From NCBI RefSeq assembly GCF_003428165.1, contig NZ_QLIQ01000001.1:186001-250000 (forward strand): a stretch of 64,000 nt of DNA, in the 5' to 3' direction. The stretch's first letter is position 1. Each line of letters begins with the position of its first letter. This document shows positions 36,041-45,641 of the stretch, in pieces. A program made the translations under genes and the position numbers. The notes beneath the pieces are model-generated. The model made no database searches. It worked only from the letters and a program-made list of their open reading frames with translations, and was not told where the DNA came from. This DNA comes from Cysteiniphilum litorale. Lineage in GTDB: Bacteria > Pseudomonadota > Gammaproteobacteria > Francisellales > Francisellaceae.

Positions 36041-39000
36041 TTACTTTAACAAACGCCTTTTTTGATAAACATAGTACACAGCCGGCAGTAGCAATAGCGC
36101 TAAAATGGTCGCACTAATCATGCCACCGACCATTGGTGTTGCAATACGCTGCATAACTTCTGATCCAGTTCCTGTTGCAAACATAATAGGAATCAAGCCA
36201 ATAATAATCGTCGCCACCGTCATTGTGATTGGGCGCACGCGCAATAAGGCTCCTTCAATAATGGCGCGTTTAATATCATCTTCAGACAATGTTTCTCTAT
36301 TAAGAGATTGTATCGTTTGATTCATATAAACCAGCATCAGCACACCAATTTCAACGGCAACGCCAGCTAATGCGATAAAACCAACGCCTACAGCTACCGA
36401 CAAATTATAATTTAAAAGATAGATTAACCAAATCCCACCAACGATAGATAGTGGCAAAGTCAATACAATCATTAAGACATCAGCGACGCGTCGGAAGCTT
36501 AAATACAATAACAATAAAATAATTGCCACAGCAATGGGAACAACTTTTAAAAGTTGTTGATTAGCGCGCTGCATATATTCATATTGCCCTGAAAAACTGA
36601 GTGCATATCCAGTTGGTAACGATAGTTTTTGATCTAATAGCGCTTGTGCTTCATGTATATAACTGCCAACATCGCCTTTGATATCAACCAACACGAGTCC
36701 TGTTAAACGTCCGTTCTCACTTTTAATCATCGGCGCGCCTTTATCGATATAAATATCAGCAACTTCTGATAAAGCAATATGTGCACCCGTTGCTGTCACA
36801 ATCGGTAATGCTTTGAGTTTCTCTAAAGAGTCTCTATCATATTGTGGAAATCTTAGATTGACAGGATATCGCTCTAACCCTTCGACAGTTTCCGTGATAT
36901 TCATCCCCCCTACTGCCATTGAGATGAGCGATTGAATTTCAGCAATGGAAAGCCCATAGTTCGCCGCCTTTTTGCGATTGATATCAATATTGATATAACG
37001 TCCACCTTCCGAACGATCAGCATAAACGGATGTAGTGTTAGGCAATTGATTTAACAGCTTCTCAATCTTGCTACCTAAAACTTGAATTTCTGCTAAATTA
37101 TCACCTGAGATTTTGATACCAATTGGTGTTTTAATCCCCGTTGATAACATATCAATACGTGTACGAATCGGCATCACCCATGCATTAGTCACACCTGGGA
37201 TCTTAACCGCCTGATCAAGTTCTTGTTTGATCTTTTCAAATGTCATGCCTTTGCGCCATTGTGACTTAGGCTTAAACTGAATCACTGCTTCAATCATGGT
37301 TAAAGGGGCAGGATCGGTTGCCGTTTGCGCGCGACCAATCTTGCCAAAAACCGTTTTAACCTCAGGAACTGTTTTAATCAAACGATCTGTTTGCTGCAAC
37401 ACTTGCTCAGCTTTACCAATCGAAACACCAGGGACAAGTGTCGGCATATACATCAAGTCTCCTTCGTTCATATCAGGCATAAACTCATAACCAATATGCT
37501 TTAACGGATAAAGCGTTATTGCCACAATGATTAAGCACGCCAATATCGTTGTTTTTGGAAACTTAAGCACCCCATTTAAAAATGGCTTATAAGCTGCCAT
37601 TAGGATACGGTTTATTGGGTTTTTATGCTCTGACACGATCTTACCACGAATTAGATAGCCCATCAGTACCGGCACTAGTGTAATTGAAAGACCAGCTGCC
37701 GCTGCCATGGCATAAGTTTTAGTATAGGCTAAGGGCGAAAAAAGCTTGCCCTCTTGTGCTTGCAAAGCAAATACGGGCAAGAAGCTTAAAGTAATAATTA
37801 ATAATGAAAAGAAAATAGGTGGACCGACTTCAGCAGTGGCTTTACCAATTAATTGCCAACGATTATCTTTGGTTACAACATTCCTTTCAAAGTGTTTATG
37901 GACATTCTCAATCATCACAATAGCAGCGTCCACCATCGCACCAATAGCGATGGCAATCCCTCCGAGAGACATGATATTTGCATTGATCCCTTGAAGACGC
38001 ATAATAATAAATGCGCATAATATGCCAATCGGCAAGCTGATTACTACCACCAATGAAGAGCGAATATGAAACAAAAATACCAGACAAACTAGCAGTACAA
38101 TAATCAACTCTTCGATCAATTTATCACTTAAATTATCAATCGCATTATGAATAAGCGTGGATCTATCATAGGTTTCAACAACTTCAACCCCAAGAGGGAG
38201 GCTTTTTTGTAAAGATTGTAGCTTAGCTTTAACCGCCTTAATGGTTGCCAATGCATTTTCACCATCACGCATCACAATGATACCACCAACACTATCGCCT
38301 TCTCCATTTAAGTCAGCAACACCCCGACGCATTTCAGGACCTATATTAATCGTTGCAATATCTTTAAGCAGTATTGCCGTACCATTTTGCATGACACCAA
38401 CGGGAATATCTTTGATCGATTGTGAATTTTTCAGATAGCCATTGGTTCTAACCATATATTCAGCTTCCGCCATCTCAAGCACTGAACCACCTACTTCCTG
38501 ATTAGCATCAACAATCGCTTGCTTGATTTTATTTAAATTTAGGTTATAGGCACGAATAGCATTAGGGTTTAAAGTGATTTGATATTGTTTCACCATACCA
38601 CCAACGGTTGCAACCTCTGAAACACCTGGTACAGTCTGTAACTCGTACTTTAAAAACCAATTTTGTAAGCTCGTTAGCTTTGAAATATCCATACTGTGTG
38701 ATCGATCAACCAAGGCATATTGATAAATCCAGCCAACCCCTGTGGCATCTGGCCCCAAGGCACTTTTTGCAGAAGCCGGTAACTTGTTTGAAACCTGACT
38801 TAAAATTTCTAAAACACGTGAGCGCGCCCAATAAGGATCCGTGCCATCTTTGAAAATAATATAGACATATGAATCTCCAAAGAATGAGTAGCCACGCACG
38901 CTCTGCGCACCAGGCACTGATAGCATTGCCGTTGACAATGGGTAGGTTACTTGGTCTTCAACAACTTGAGGTGCTTGCCCTGGGTAATTGGTTTTAACAA

Positions 39001-39142
39001 TGACTTGCACATCAGAAAGATCTGGAATTGCATCAACAGAGGTTGTTTTAATAGCGTAAATGCCTGCAACAATTAGTGCAATTGTTGCAACTATCACTAA
39101 AAATCTGTTTTTAATTGACCAATAAATTATATTTTTTATCAT
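36041..39142 (-). CDS. cusA: Heavy-metal efflux RND transporter, CusA/CzcA type
   Basis: 1033 residues, 12 TM segments. The HME-RND signature GAMVDAAIVMIENVHKH lies in TM4, and a tandem of two large periplasmic loops, with an N-terminal DLSDVQVIVKTNYPGQAPQVVEDQ, follows CusA/SilA. It exports Cu(I)/Ag(I), using proton motive force, from the periplasm or inner membrane to the outside. It is translated 14 bp after cusB. No outer-membrane factor (CusC) gene is present; it must use a channel encoded elsewhere. Confidence 0.93.
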   Translation of the reverse strand: MIKNIIYWSIKNRFLVIVATIALIVAGIYAIKTTSVDAIPDLSDVQVIVKTNYPGQAPQVVEDQVTYPLSTAMLSVPGAQSVRGYSFFGDSYVYIIFKDGTDPYWARSRVLEILSQVSNKLPASAKSALGPDATGVGWIYQYALVDRSHSMDISKLTSLQNWFLKYELQTVPGVSEVATVGGMVKQYQITLNPNAIRAYNLNLNKIKQAIVDANQEVGGSVLEMAEAEYMVRTNGYLKNSQSIKDIPVGVMQNGTAILLKDIATINIGPEMRRGVADLNGEGDSVGGIIVMRDGENALATIKAVKAKLQSLQKSLPLGVEVVETYDRSTLIHNAIDNLSDKLIEELIIVLLVCLVFLFHIRSSLVVVISLPIGILCAFIIMRLQGINANIMSLGGIAIAIGAMVDAAIVMIENVHKHFERNVVTKDNRWQLIGKATAEVGPPIFFSLLIITLSFLPVFALQAQEGKLFSPLAYTKTYAMAAAAGLSITLVPVLMGYLIRGKIVSEHKNPINRILMAAYKPFLNGVLKFPKTTILACLIIVAITLYPLKHIGYEFMPDMNEGDLMYMPTLVPGVSIGKAEQVLQQTDRLIKTVPEVKTVFGKIGRAQTATDPAPLTMIEAVIQFKPKSQWRKGMTFEKIKQELDQAVKIPGVTNAWVMPIRTRIDMLSTGIKTPIGIKISGDNLAEIQVLGSKIEKLLNQLPNTTSVYADRSEGGRYINIDINRKKAANYGLSIAEIQSLISMAVGGMNITETVEGLERYPVNLRFPQYDRDSLEKLKALPIVTATGAHIALSEVADIYIDKGAPMIKSENGRLTGLVLVDIKGDVGSYIHEAQALLDQKLSLPTGYALSFSGQYEYMQRANQQLLKVVPIAVAIILLLLYLSFRRVADVLMIVLTLPLSIVGGIWLIYLLNYNLSVAVGVGFIALAGVAVEIGVLMLVYMNQTIQSLNRETLSEDDIKRAIIEGALLRVRPITMTVATIIIGLIPIMFATGTGSEVMQRIATPMVGGMISATILALLLLPAVYYVYQKRRLLK

Positions 39143-39156
39143 AACTCACCCCTTCC

Positions 39157-40695
39157 TTAGTGCACTGAGATTTTAGTAATCACATAGTCATTGGCTTGTT
39201 TCTCAAACTCAAAATGAATACGTTCAGAGGGCTTTAATTCATCTAAACTCACCTTATTTGAAACACTAAAAGGCATTGTCATGGCAGGCCAATTAAGCGC
39301 CTTAATTGGTTCATGTGATAAGATGATGACATGCTTTTCTTTATCTATTTTTTGCACTACCCCCATTCCTTGATAAAGACTTAAGGTTGATTGTTTTGAT
39401 ATGTTATCAATTTTTGTTTGAGACTGATGGTTGACATTAAGACGTTTCAGACTTGCTTGAACATTGGATTCTGAATCAATTAAAAACAAGCTTGAGGTAA
39501 CGATATTATCGTTTGTGGTTAATCCTGCCAAAATTTGCGTATAACCATTTGCTTCAAGCCCTAATTTAACTTCTTGTGCGCTAAATTGACCTTGTCCATT
39601 TTCTAAAATCACATAATTAAGATCTTTCAAACGAACAATTGCCGAGCTTGGTACCGTTAAAGATTTATCTAGTTTTTTCGATAAAATACTAACATCCATA
39701 TAAAGATTTGGCTTAAGCAACTGATCTTTATTATCGAGTGTTGCACGAATTGTCACGGTTCGAGTCACTGGATCAATTGTTGGTGAGATAAATGTAAGTT
39801 TGCCTTTGAAAATTTCGTTAGTACCATTGATCTTGCCACTAATTTCATCACCGATATTAAGATACTGCACCTGACTAGGGAAAACTTCTGCACTTAACCA
39901 TACGGTGCTTAAATCAACAATAGACATGATGTTTTTATCTGGTGTGATATACATGCCTTCTTTGGCTTCAAGCTCAGAAACTACACCTGAAATTGGCGCA
40001 TAAATATCAATAAGCACATCGGCTTTTTTGTTTTTTTCAATACGCGTTATCTGCTTATCCGAGATCCCTAATGCTCTAAGTTTAAGCTTAGCCGCATTGA
40101 TATAATCCGTCTGATCAGTATATTGAGATGTCTCTGAACTAGTCGTAGCAGGCTTGCTTTGTAACGCGAGCACAAATTCCTGTTCTGCCTCTAATAATTT
40201 TGGCGAATAGATCTGGGCTATTAGCTGCCCTTTGGTTACTTCTTTGCCAACTTCAGCAACTTGAAGTTTACGTATCCATCCATTTTCATAGGTATGCACA
40301 TGCTCAACATAATTGTCATTTTCTTTAATAACACCTAATGCATCAATATTAATACGCAAGCTGCGATATTTCACCGGTTCAACTTGCACACCAATGTTGT
40401 TCATCACCTCAGGTGAGATTTTCACGCCATTTGCTGTAGATGACTCGGCATAAACAGGGACTAGATCCATCCCCATTGGCGACTTTCCTGGCTGATCTCT
40501 TTTGTAGTTTGGATCCATTGGCGCCACCCAATATAGTGGTTTTTCAGCTTTTTGATCCACATTACCTTTATTACTTTGCTTACTTTCATCTAAAGGTAAT
40601 GCATAAAAAATGGCAAAACCAATCACACCGCCTAAAACAATCAGCCCCAGATTTTTAAGTTTTACATGCTTATTTTTTGTAATTTCTTTCTGCAT
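39157..40695 (-). CDS. cusB: RND periplasmic adaptor CusB with fused CusF-like copper-binding domain
   Basis: 512 residues. An N-terminal TM anchor (LGLIVLGGVIGFAIFY) is followed by a heavy-metal-binding YHS-like segment (YWVAPMDPNYK ... GMDLVPVY) and a membrane-fusion adaptor core. The C-terminal ~75 residues form a CusF-like domain with LNWPAMTMPF carrying the Trp/Met/Met copper ligands. CusF is usually a separate protein, so here it is fused to CusB, a known arrangement in some operons. A GGAGGCGG-like site precedes the start. Confidence 0.92.
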   Translation of the reverse strand: MQKEITKNKHVKLKNLGLIVLGGVIGFAIFYALPLDESKQSNKGNVDQKAEKPLYWVAPMDPNYKRDQPGKSPMGMDLVPVYAESSTANGVKISPEVMNNIGVQVEPVKYRSLRINIDALGVIKENDNYVEHVHTYENGWIRKLQVAEVGKEVTKGQLIAQIYSPKLLEAEQEFVLALQSKPATTSSETSQYTDQTDYINAAKLKLRALGISDKQITRIEKNKKADVLIDIYAPISGVVSELEAKEGMYITPDKNIMSIVDLSTVWLSAEVFPSQVQYLNIGDEISGKINGTNEIFKGKLTFISPTIDPVTRTVTIRATLDNKDQLLKPNLYMDVSILSKKLDKSLTVPSSAIVRLKDLNYVILENGQGQFSAQEVKLGLEANGYTQILAGLTTNDNIVTSSLFLIDSESNVQASLKRLNVNHQSQTKIDNISKQSTLSLYQGMGVVQKIDKEKHVIILSHEPIKALNWPAMTMPFSVSNKVSLDELKPSERIHFEFEKQANDYVITKISVH

Positions 40696-40721
40696 TTATC
40701 CGCCTCCAAACATACTATTAA

Positions 40722-40866
40722 CTACGCTACAACGACTGTGCCTTGATACATATTCATCTGACAATCAAAGTGATAAACCCCTTTGGGGAGCTTATGACAG
40801 CCAAAACCAATACACCACAAAAATGGCTATAATGATTAATAGAACATTCACAATAACCGTAATCAT
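40722..40866 (-). pseudogene. Remnant of a copper-operon cupredoxin gene with internal deletion
   Basis: Between copA and cusB on the minus strand, an ATG at 40866 (ATGA overlap with the copA stop) opens MITVIVNVLLIIIAIFVVYW, a membrane anchor, and stops at 40792. Another frame just downstream encodes KLPKGVYHFDCQMNMYQGTVVVA before a stop at 40722, matching the C-terminal cupredoxin end (Cys/Met ligands). A single-domain cupredoxin of about 120 residues in copper operons has this start and end; the middle (roughly 70 residues) is gone and the frame is broken. Confidence 0.72.
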
Positions 40867-43121
40867 GCCGTTTCTCCTTGAACTATGTTATTTTCAACTC
40901 TTTTAATTTTTGTAACTTTAAAAAATCGTAATCGATTGGCGTTGGTCACGACGGTTAACGATGATGCCGCCATGGCGGCGGCTGCGATCATTGGACTTAA
41001 AAGCACACCAAAAACAGGGAATAGCACCCCTGCTGCCACTGGAATCCCCAAGCCATTGTAGATAAAAGCACCAAATAGGTTTTGCTTGATATTCTTCATC
41101 GTAGCGCGTGAAACTAAAATAGCATTAAGAACACCCATGAGTGAACTACGCATCAAAGTAATATCGGCACTTTCTATCGCAATATCCGTGCCATTACCAA
41201 TCGCAAACCCCACATCTGCTTGTGCTAATGCAGGCGCGTCATTAATCCCATCGCCAACCATGGCAACCGTTTCATTTTTCTGTTGTAAGGCTTTGATATG
41301 CTTAAGTTTATCCTCTGGCATACTTTCGGCTAAGACATTATCTATACCAAGCGTTTTAGCAATTGCTTGTGCGGTTTGTTTATTATCGCCTGTGATCATC
41401 GTAATTTGGATGTTATTGCGCTTGAATGTATCAATAGCTTCTTTGGCATCCTCTTTAACTGGATCAGCAACGGCTATAGTGCCACTTAATACCTTATTAA
41501 TTGCTACATATATTACCGTTTGACCTTGATGGCTTTTAGTTGTCGCCAGTGCTTCTAACACAACATTTTCAACGCCATGACTTGCCATCATTTTATGATT
41601 ACCAATGATAATATTCTGACTGTCGACATCTCCTGTTACACCAAGTCCGGTATGACTCTGGAAATTATTAACGGGTAATAACTCTGCTGAGTTTAACACT
41701 TTTTTGACAATTGCCTCAGCCAATGGATGCTCAGAATGCGCCTCTAAACTCGCCGCTATTTTTAATAAATCTTGTTCACTCATGCCCTCAACACAAGTTA
41801 CACCGACAACTTCAGGTTGCCCTTTGGTAATCGTACCGGTTTTATCAAGCACCACGTGTGTTATTTTACTGGCAGTTTGTAAGGCTTCACCATTTTTGAT
41901 TAAAATGCCTAGTTGTGCGGCTTTACCCATCCCCACAATAATTGAAATTGGCGTTGCCAAACCTAGTGCGCATGGACATGCAATCACAAGTACGGTAATA
42001 CCTGTGACAAGCATAAAACCAATACCAAATCCTAAATTAAACCAAACAAGTGCTGCTGCAATTGCACATAATATAACAAAAGGCACAAAATAACCTGATA
42101 CCGTATCGGCAAAGCGCGCAATAGATGGCTTGGTATTTTGTGCTTGTTTCACCAATGCGATAATTTGCGAAAGTATCGTATCTTTAGTAAGTTTAGTCAC
42201 ACGATAGTTAAAACTACCTGTTTTATTGAGAGTACCGGAAAACACCTTATCTGACATTGACTTTGCAACGGCTACGGGCTCACCTGTTAACATCGACTCA
42301 TCAACATAAGAGCTACCCTCGATAATCTCACCATCTAGTGCAATTTTAGATCCAGGCTTAACACGAATTACATCACCCAGTTTCAGCTGATCGATCGCAA
42401 CCTTCTCCTCTTGCCCATCAGCATTAATACGATAGGCAAATTTAGGTTGCAAACCAATAAGCTGTTTAATCGCTTCGGATGTTTTACCACGTGCCTTTTG
42501 CTCTAACCAAGCGCCAAGATTAATCAGTGCTATGATAATAAGTGCTGCCTCAAGATAATTATGTCTGGCATTTTCAGGGATTATTGTTGGCGTTATAATC
42601 ACAATTATTGAATAAACCCACGCGGCTATCGTGCCTAAACTAATCAGAGTATCCATTGTTGCGTGATGCTGCAAAAAAGCTTTATAGGCTGATTTATATA
42701 AATGTGCAGCTGATATAACCATAATAACAAGTGTAATCAGCGCCATAATAAGCCAAAATATATTAGTGCTATGCGGCATAATTACTGGCGAGTATGAGCT
42801 CATACCATAAAACATTAAGAATAAGCCAAAAACACCAGGGATAATTACCTTCTGCCATAGCTTAGGTTTTTCAGCCAATGTAGCTTTCTCTGAGGCTTCG
42901 GTGATTTCTTCAGCGATATAACCTAATTGCTTTAAACATTGAATAATATCTAGTGCTTTAAGATGCGTTTCAACATGAAGGGTTCTATCAGCAAAATTAA
43001 CGCGCCCTTCTGTAATTTCCGGTGTTTTAGCAAGCGCTGATTCAATCTTGCCAACACAGCTCATGCATGAGACATTTTTCAATGCAAACTCATACTGATT
43101 TATTTTTGCATTACTCATCAT
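40863..43121 (-). CDS. copA: Cu(I)-exporting P1B-type ATPase CopA
   Basis: 752 residues. One N-terminal heavy-metal-associated domain (CMSCVGKIE), an 8-helix membrane region, TM6 CPCALGLATP copper site, phosphorylation DKTGT, SEHPLAEAI (His-Pro of the N-domain) and GDGINDAPAL. It pumps Cu(I) out of the cytosol at the inner membrane. Transcription runs cueR to copA with overlapping starts. Only one HMA domain is present (E. coli CopA has two), common in gammaproteobacteria. Confidence 0.95.
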   Translation of the reverse strand: MMSNAKINQYEFALKNVSCMSCVGKIESALAKTPEITEGRVNFADRTLHVETHLKALDIIQCLKQLGYIAEEITEASEKATLAEKPKLWQKVIIPGVFGLFLMFYGMSSYSPVIMPHSTNIFWLIMALITLVIMVISAAHLYKSAYKAFLQHHATMDTLISLGTIAAWVYSIIVIITPTIIPENARHNYLEAALIIIALINLGAWLEQKARGKTSEAIKQLIGLQPKFAYRINADGQEEKVAIDQLKLGDVIRVKPGSKIALDGEIIEGSSYVDESMLTGEPVAVAKSMSDKVFSGTLNKTGSFNYRVTKLTKDTILSQIIALVKQAQNTKPSIARFADTVSGYFVPFVILCAIAAALVWFNLGFGIGFMLVTGITVLVIACPCALGLATPISIIVGMGKAAQLGILIKNGEALQTASKITHVVLDKTGTITKGQPEVVGVTCVEGMSEQDLLKIAASLEAHSEHPLAEAIVKKVLNSAELLPVNNFQSHTGLGVTGDVDSQNIIIGNHKMMASHGVENVVLEALATTKSHQGQTVIYVAINKVLSGTIAVADPVKEDAKEAIDTFKRNNIQITMITGDNKQTAQAIAKTLGIDNVLAESMPEDKLKHIKALQQKNETVAMVGDGINDAPALAQADVGFAIGNGTDIAIESADITLMRSSLMGVLNAILVSRATMKNIKQNLFGAFIYNGLGIPVAAGVLFPVFGVLLSPMIAAAAMAASSLTVVTNANRLRFFKVTKIKRVENNIVQGETA

Positions 43122-43539
43122 TACTTTGCTCCTTGCCGCTTGTTTCCATTTTTTTGTTTTGATAAAGGTCTTTTAAAATCGGACAGTCTTTGCTTGCCGC
43201 CTTGCCATCACAAGATTGCTCAAGCTTTGTGAGATGCTGCTTTAACTGTGTTAATAGTGCAATTTTCTCATTAACATCTTCAAGTTTTTGCCAAACTCTT
43301 TGCTTAATCTCAGAGCTTGATAGATTTTTATCCTCAATCGCAAATAACTCAGAAATTTCTGCCAAACTAAAGCCAATATATTTGGCATTTTCAATAAAAC
43401 GTATCTTATCAATGATCGATTGATCATATTGTCGGTAACCACTAACACTGCGCCTGGGCTTTAATAAACCAATCTTTTCATAATGCCTTAAAGTAACCGT
43501 TGTAATCCCTAATTGCTGCGAAAGCTCACCAATATTCAT
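43111..43539 (-). CDS. cueR: MerR-family copper-responsive regulator CueR
   Basis: 142 residues. MerR winged-helix start LGITTVTLRHYEKIGLLKPRRSVSGYRQY, then a coiled-coil dimer helix and a C-terminal metal loop SCDGKAASKDCPILKDL with two cysteines. The aligned residue of CueR Ser77 is a Ser in the SSSEIKQR segment (ZntR has Cys here), which favours a monovalent sensor. The spacer between the cysteines (8) is one longer than E. coli CueR. It is the first gene of the copA-cusBA operon and probably autoregulates. Confidence 0.85.
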   Translation of the reverse strand: MNIGELSQQLGITTVTLRHYEKIGLLKPRRSVSGYRQYDQSIIDKIRFIENAKYIGFSLAEISELFAIEDKNLSSSEIKQRVWQKLEDVNEKIALLTQLKQHLTKLEQSCDGKAASKDCPILKDLYQNKKMETSGKEQSNDE

Positions 43540-43575
43540 AACGTCTCCAGATGATTATCTTTCGTTAGTATAGTC

Positions 43576-43606
43576 AATATAAGATTAACCCTAGGGTTAA
43601 GGTCAA
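43576..43606 (-). promoter_or_regulatory. CueR-type promoter with 19-bp spacer and 16-bp operator
   Basis: On the minus strand TTGACC (43606-43601) is the -35 and TATATT (43581-43576) the -10, spaced 19 bp, the over-long spacing of MerR-family promoters that only work when the regulator untwists DNA. Within the spacer TTAACCCTAGGGTTAA (43585-43600) is a perfect 16-bp palindrome. The start of cueR lies about 36 bp from the -10. Confidence 0.83.
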
Positions 43607-43734
43607 TGAATTAGTTTGAAATATTTTAAGAAATTTAAGTTAAGCAAAAATAGTGCACTTTGAAAGTGGTGAGAACAGGCAATGAGTACTTAATAGACAT
43701 AAGTAGCTATGCAAATATTATCAGGTAATTTTTT

Positions 43735-43798
43735 GGATTCTCGGATCAAGTCCGAGAATGATCATGAGTCGTCATATTTGGGCTTGACCCGAATATCC
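43735..43798. repeat. Palindromic REP-like repeat
   Basis: ATTCTCGGA-TCAAG-TCCGAGAAT forms a perfect 9-bp stem at 43737-43759, inside a wider imperfect inverted repeat, 43735-43798, ending GGCTTGACCCGAATATCC. The two halves resemble each other as reverse complements at roughly 20 of 28 positions. It lies between def and the cueR promoter. No T-run follows, so it is not an obvious terminator. Confidence 0.55.
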
Positions 43799-43850
43799 AT
43801 GATTAACAAATTACCAATAAACTATTGCTTAGGTACTTATCTATGCAATT

Positions 43851-44366
43851 TTAACTCTCAGCATTTTCCTGCATCAATTTTTTATATTTCTTCTCAATCA
43901 TCTTGCGCTTCAGTGCTGATAAGTGATCAAAGTAAGTAATTCCATCTAAGTGATCAATTTCATGTTGAATACAGCGACCATGATAGCCATCGCATTCCAT
44001 TTCATATTCTTCGCCAAACTCGTTTAAAGCGCGCATTTTAACCCACTCAGCACGCTTAACTTTAGCTGAGACGCCAGGGAATGACAAACACCCTTCCTCG
44101 TCATCAATTTCACCCTTGCGTTCGATGATTTCAGGGTTAATGGCAACGATTTTTTGATCTTTATTTTCAGAGCCATCCATAATAAATAAGCGCATGTTGA
44201 GTCCCACTTGCGTGGCAGCTAAGCCGCCACCATGCTCGGCATACATTGTTTCAAACATATCAGCAATCGTTTGACGTAACTCATTATTAATCGCATCAAT
44301 AGCGACTGGATCAGCCTTTTGCTTTAGAAAGGGATGTGGGTATTTTAATACAGTTAATTTTGCCAT
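43851..44366 (-). CDS. def: Peptide deformylase
   Basis: 171 residues with the three motifs: GGGLAATQVG (motif 1), EGCLSFPG (motif 2, Cys ligand), QHEIDHLDG (motif 3, HExxH ligands). It removes the formyl group from N-terminal Met of nascent proteins. It is not linked to fmt in this window. A weak ribosome site precedes the ATG. Confidence 0.96.
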   Translation of the reverse strand: MAKLTVLKYPHPFLKQKADPVAIDAINNELRQTIADMFETMYAEHGGGLAATQVGLNMRLFIMDGSENKDQKIVAINPEIIERKGEIDDEEGCLSFPGVSAKVKRAEWVKMRALNEFGEEYEMECDGYHGRCIQHEIDHLDGITYFDHLSALKRKMIEKKYKKLMQENAES

Positions 44367-44446
44367 ATTGGTAAAGCTTCATTTATAACAGTCTATAATA
44401 TGCGCGTTAGTCTAGCATAAATTGCTTTTGAGCTTAACCACTTGCG

Positions 44447-45121
44447 TCACACTTTCCAATCAATTGGCAATAAATCATGCGCTAATAAGTAATTATTTGT
44501 TTGTGAGAAGTGTTTTGAGCCAAAAAAGCCACGATGCGCTGACAAGGGTGATGGATGTGGCGATCTTAAAATAAAATGTTTATCGTGATCGATTAACTGT
44601 GCTTTTTTTTGCGCAGGAGCTCCCCACAATAAAAAAACAACATGACTTTTGTATTGGCTGATCTGACGAATCACATGATCGGTAAATTGCTCCCAGCCTT
44701 TATTGGCGTGCGAATGTGCTTGATGCGCCTCTACCGTTAAAACGGTATTGAGTAAGAACACGCCCTGCTTTGCCCAAGCACTTAAATCGCCTGTTTTCGC
44801 AATATCAACATTCAAATCATTGTGCAACTCTTTATAAATATTCATAAGCGACGGCGGTAGTTTAACACCTGCCTGCACTGAAAATGCCAAACCATGAGCT
44901 TGATTGATATTGTGATAAGGGTCTTGTCCGAGAATAACAACTTTTAGCGATTCAAATGTACATAATTTAAATGCATTAAAGACATCTTCCTTTTGCGGAA
45001 AAATTTGTTTTCCTTGGCATCGTTCACTTTCAACAAAAGCCAATGTTTCTTTAAATTCAGTGCTTTTTTTATAACCAGATAACACATCCGACCATGAGAG
45101 CAATGAGAGATCTGCTTGCAT
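44447..45121 (-). CDS. ung: Uracil-DNA glycosylase
   Basis: 224 residues. GQDPYHNINQAHGLAFSV (active Asp in the water-activating loop), LLNTVLTVE and HPSPLSAHRGFFGSKHF (minor-groove loop and catalytic His) match family-1 UDG. It cuts uracil out of DNA in base excision repair. The start follows the Sel1-like gene by 5 bp, so it is probably the last gene of an operon with 46428-46886, rlmB and the Sel1-like gene. Confidence 0.96.
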   Translation of the reverse strand: MQADLSLLSWSDVLSGYKKSTEFKETLAFVESERCQGKQIFPQKEDVFNAFKLCTFESLKVVILGQDPYHNINQAHGLAFSVQAGVKLPPSLMNIYKELHNDLNVDIAKTGDLSAWAKQGVFLLNTVLTVEAHQAHSHANKGWEQFTDHVIRQISQYKSHVVFLLWGAPAQKKAQLIDHDKHFILRSPHPSPLSAHRGFFGSKHFSQTNNYLLAHDLLPIDWKV

Positions 45122-45126
45122 CTTAG

Positions 45127-45627
45127 TTATGCTCTGATGACATTAAGCTCACTGGCCATACGAAACCACTCAGCTGCCATTCTATAATCACCACTATTAT
45201 ATGCATGCAAACCACGCAGCATCGGTGATTTATTATAGGCATTGCGTTGTACACCAATATAATACCAAAGACTAGCTGTTTTCATATCTTTGGCAACTCC
45301 ACAGCCAAACTCATACATATAGCCAATCACTAAAGTGGCATTAGTATCCGCACTTCGTGCAAAAGGCAAAAGCTGCTGATAAGCAAGAGGACAGTTGCCT
45401 TGTTCAAAGTTATGATAACCCAGCTGATAATTTTGCGGCTCATCACTTGTCAATTTAATGGAAGACAACAAGGCACTTGCATCGGCTTGAACCTGACGTT
45501 GTGAGGTATTTAACGTCAGCTTACTTTCATAACGACTATGCAGAGCATCTACCATAATGCCCGCAAAGATAAACAATAAAATGACCAGAATAACCCACTG
45601 CATAGGTTTTGATTTTTTTAATTTCAA
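45127..45627 (-). CDS. Membrane-anchored Sel1-like protein
   Basis: 166 residues from a TTG at 45627 (AGGAG 6 bp upstream); an ATG 24 bases in gives a shorter form. One N-terminal TM segment (WVILVILLFIFAGIMV) leaves the rest outside or inside unspecified. A Sel1/TPR-type repeat is visible (IGYMYEFGCGVAKDMKTASLWYYIG). It lies between rlmB and ung. Sel1 proteins bind partners in stress and envelope pathways; its role here is unknown. Confidence 0.72.
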   Translation of the reverse strand: MKLKKSKPMQWVILVILLFIFAGIMVDALHSRYESKLTLNTSQRQVQADASALLSSIKLTSDEPQNYQLGYHNFEQGNCPLAYQQLLPFARSADTNATLVIGYMYEFGCGVAKDMKTASLWYYIGVQRNAYNKSPMLRGLHAYNSGDYRMAAEWFRMASELNVIRA

Positions 45628-45641
45628 AACAATCTCCTAGT

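Noticed and set aside
41086-41523. 145-codon plus-strand frame inside copA
   Set aside because: Antisense to conserved ATPase motifs, with no recognisable family and no ribosome site.
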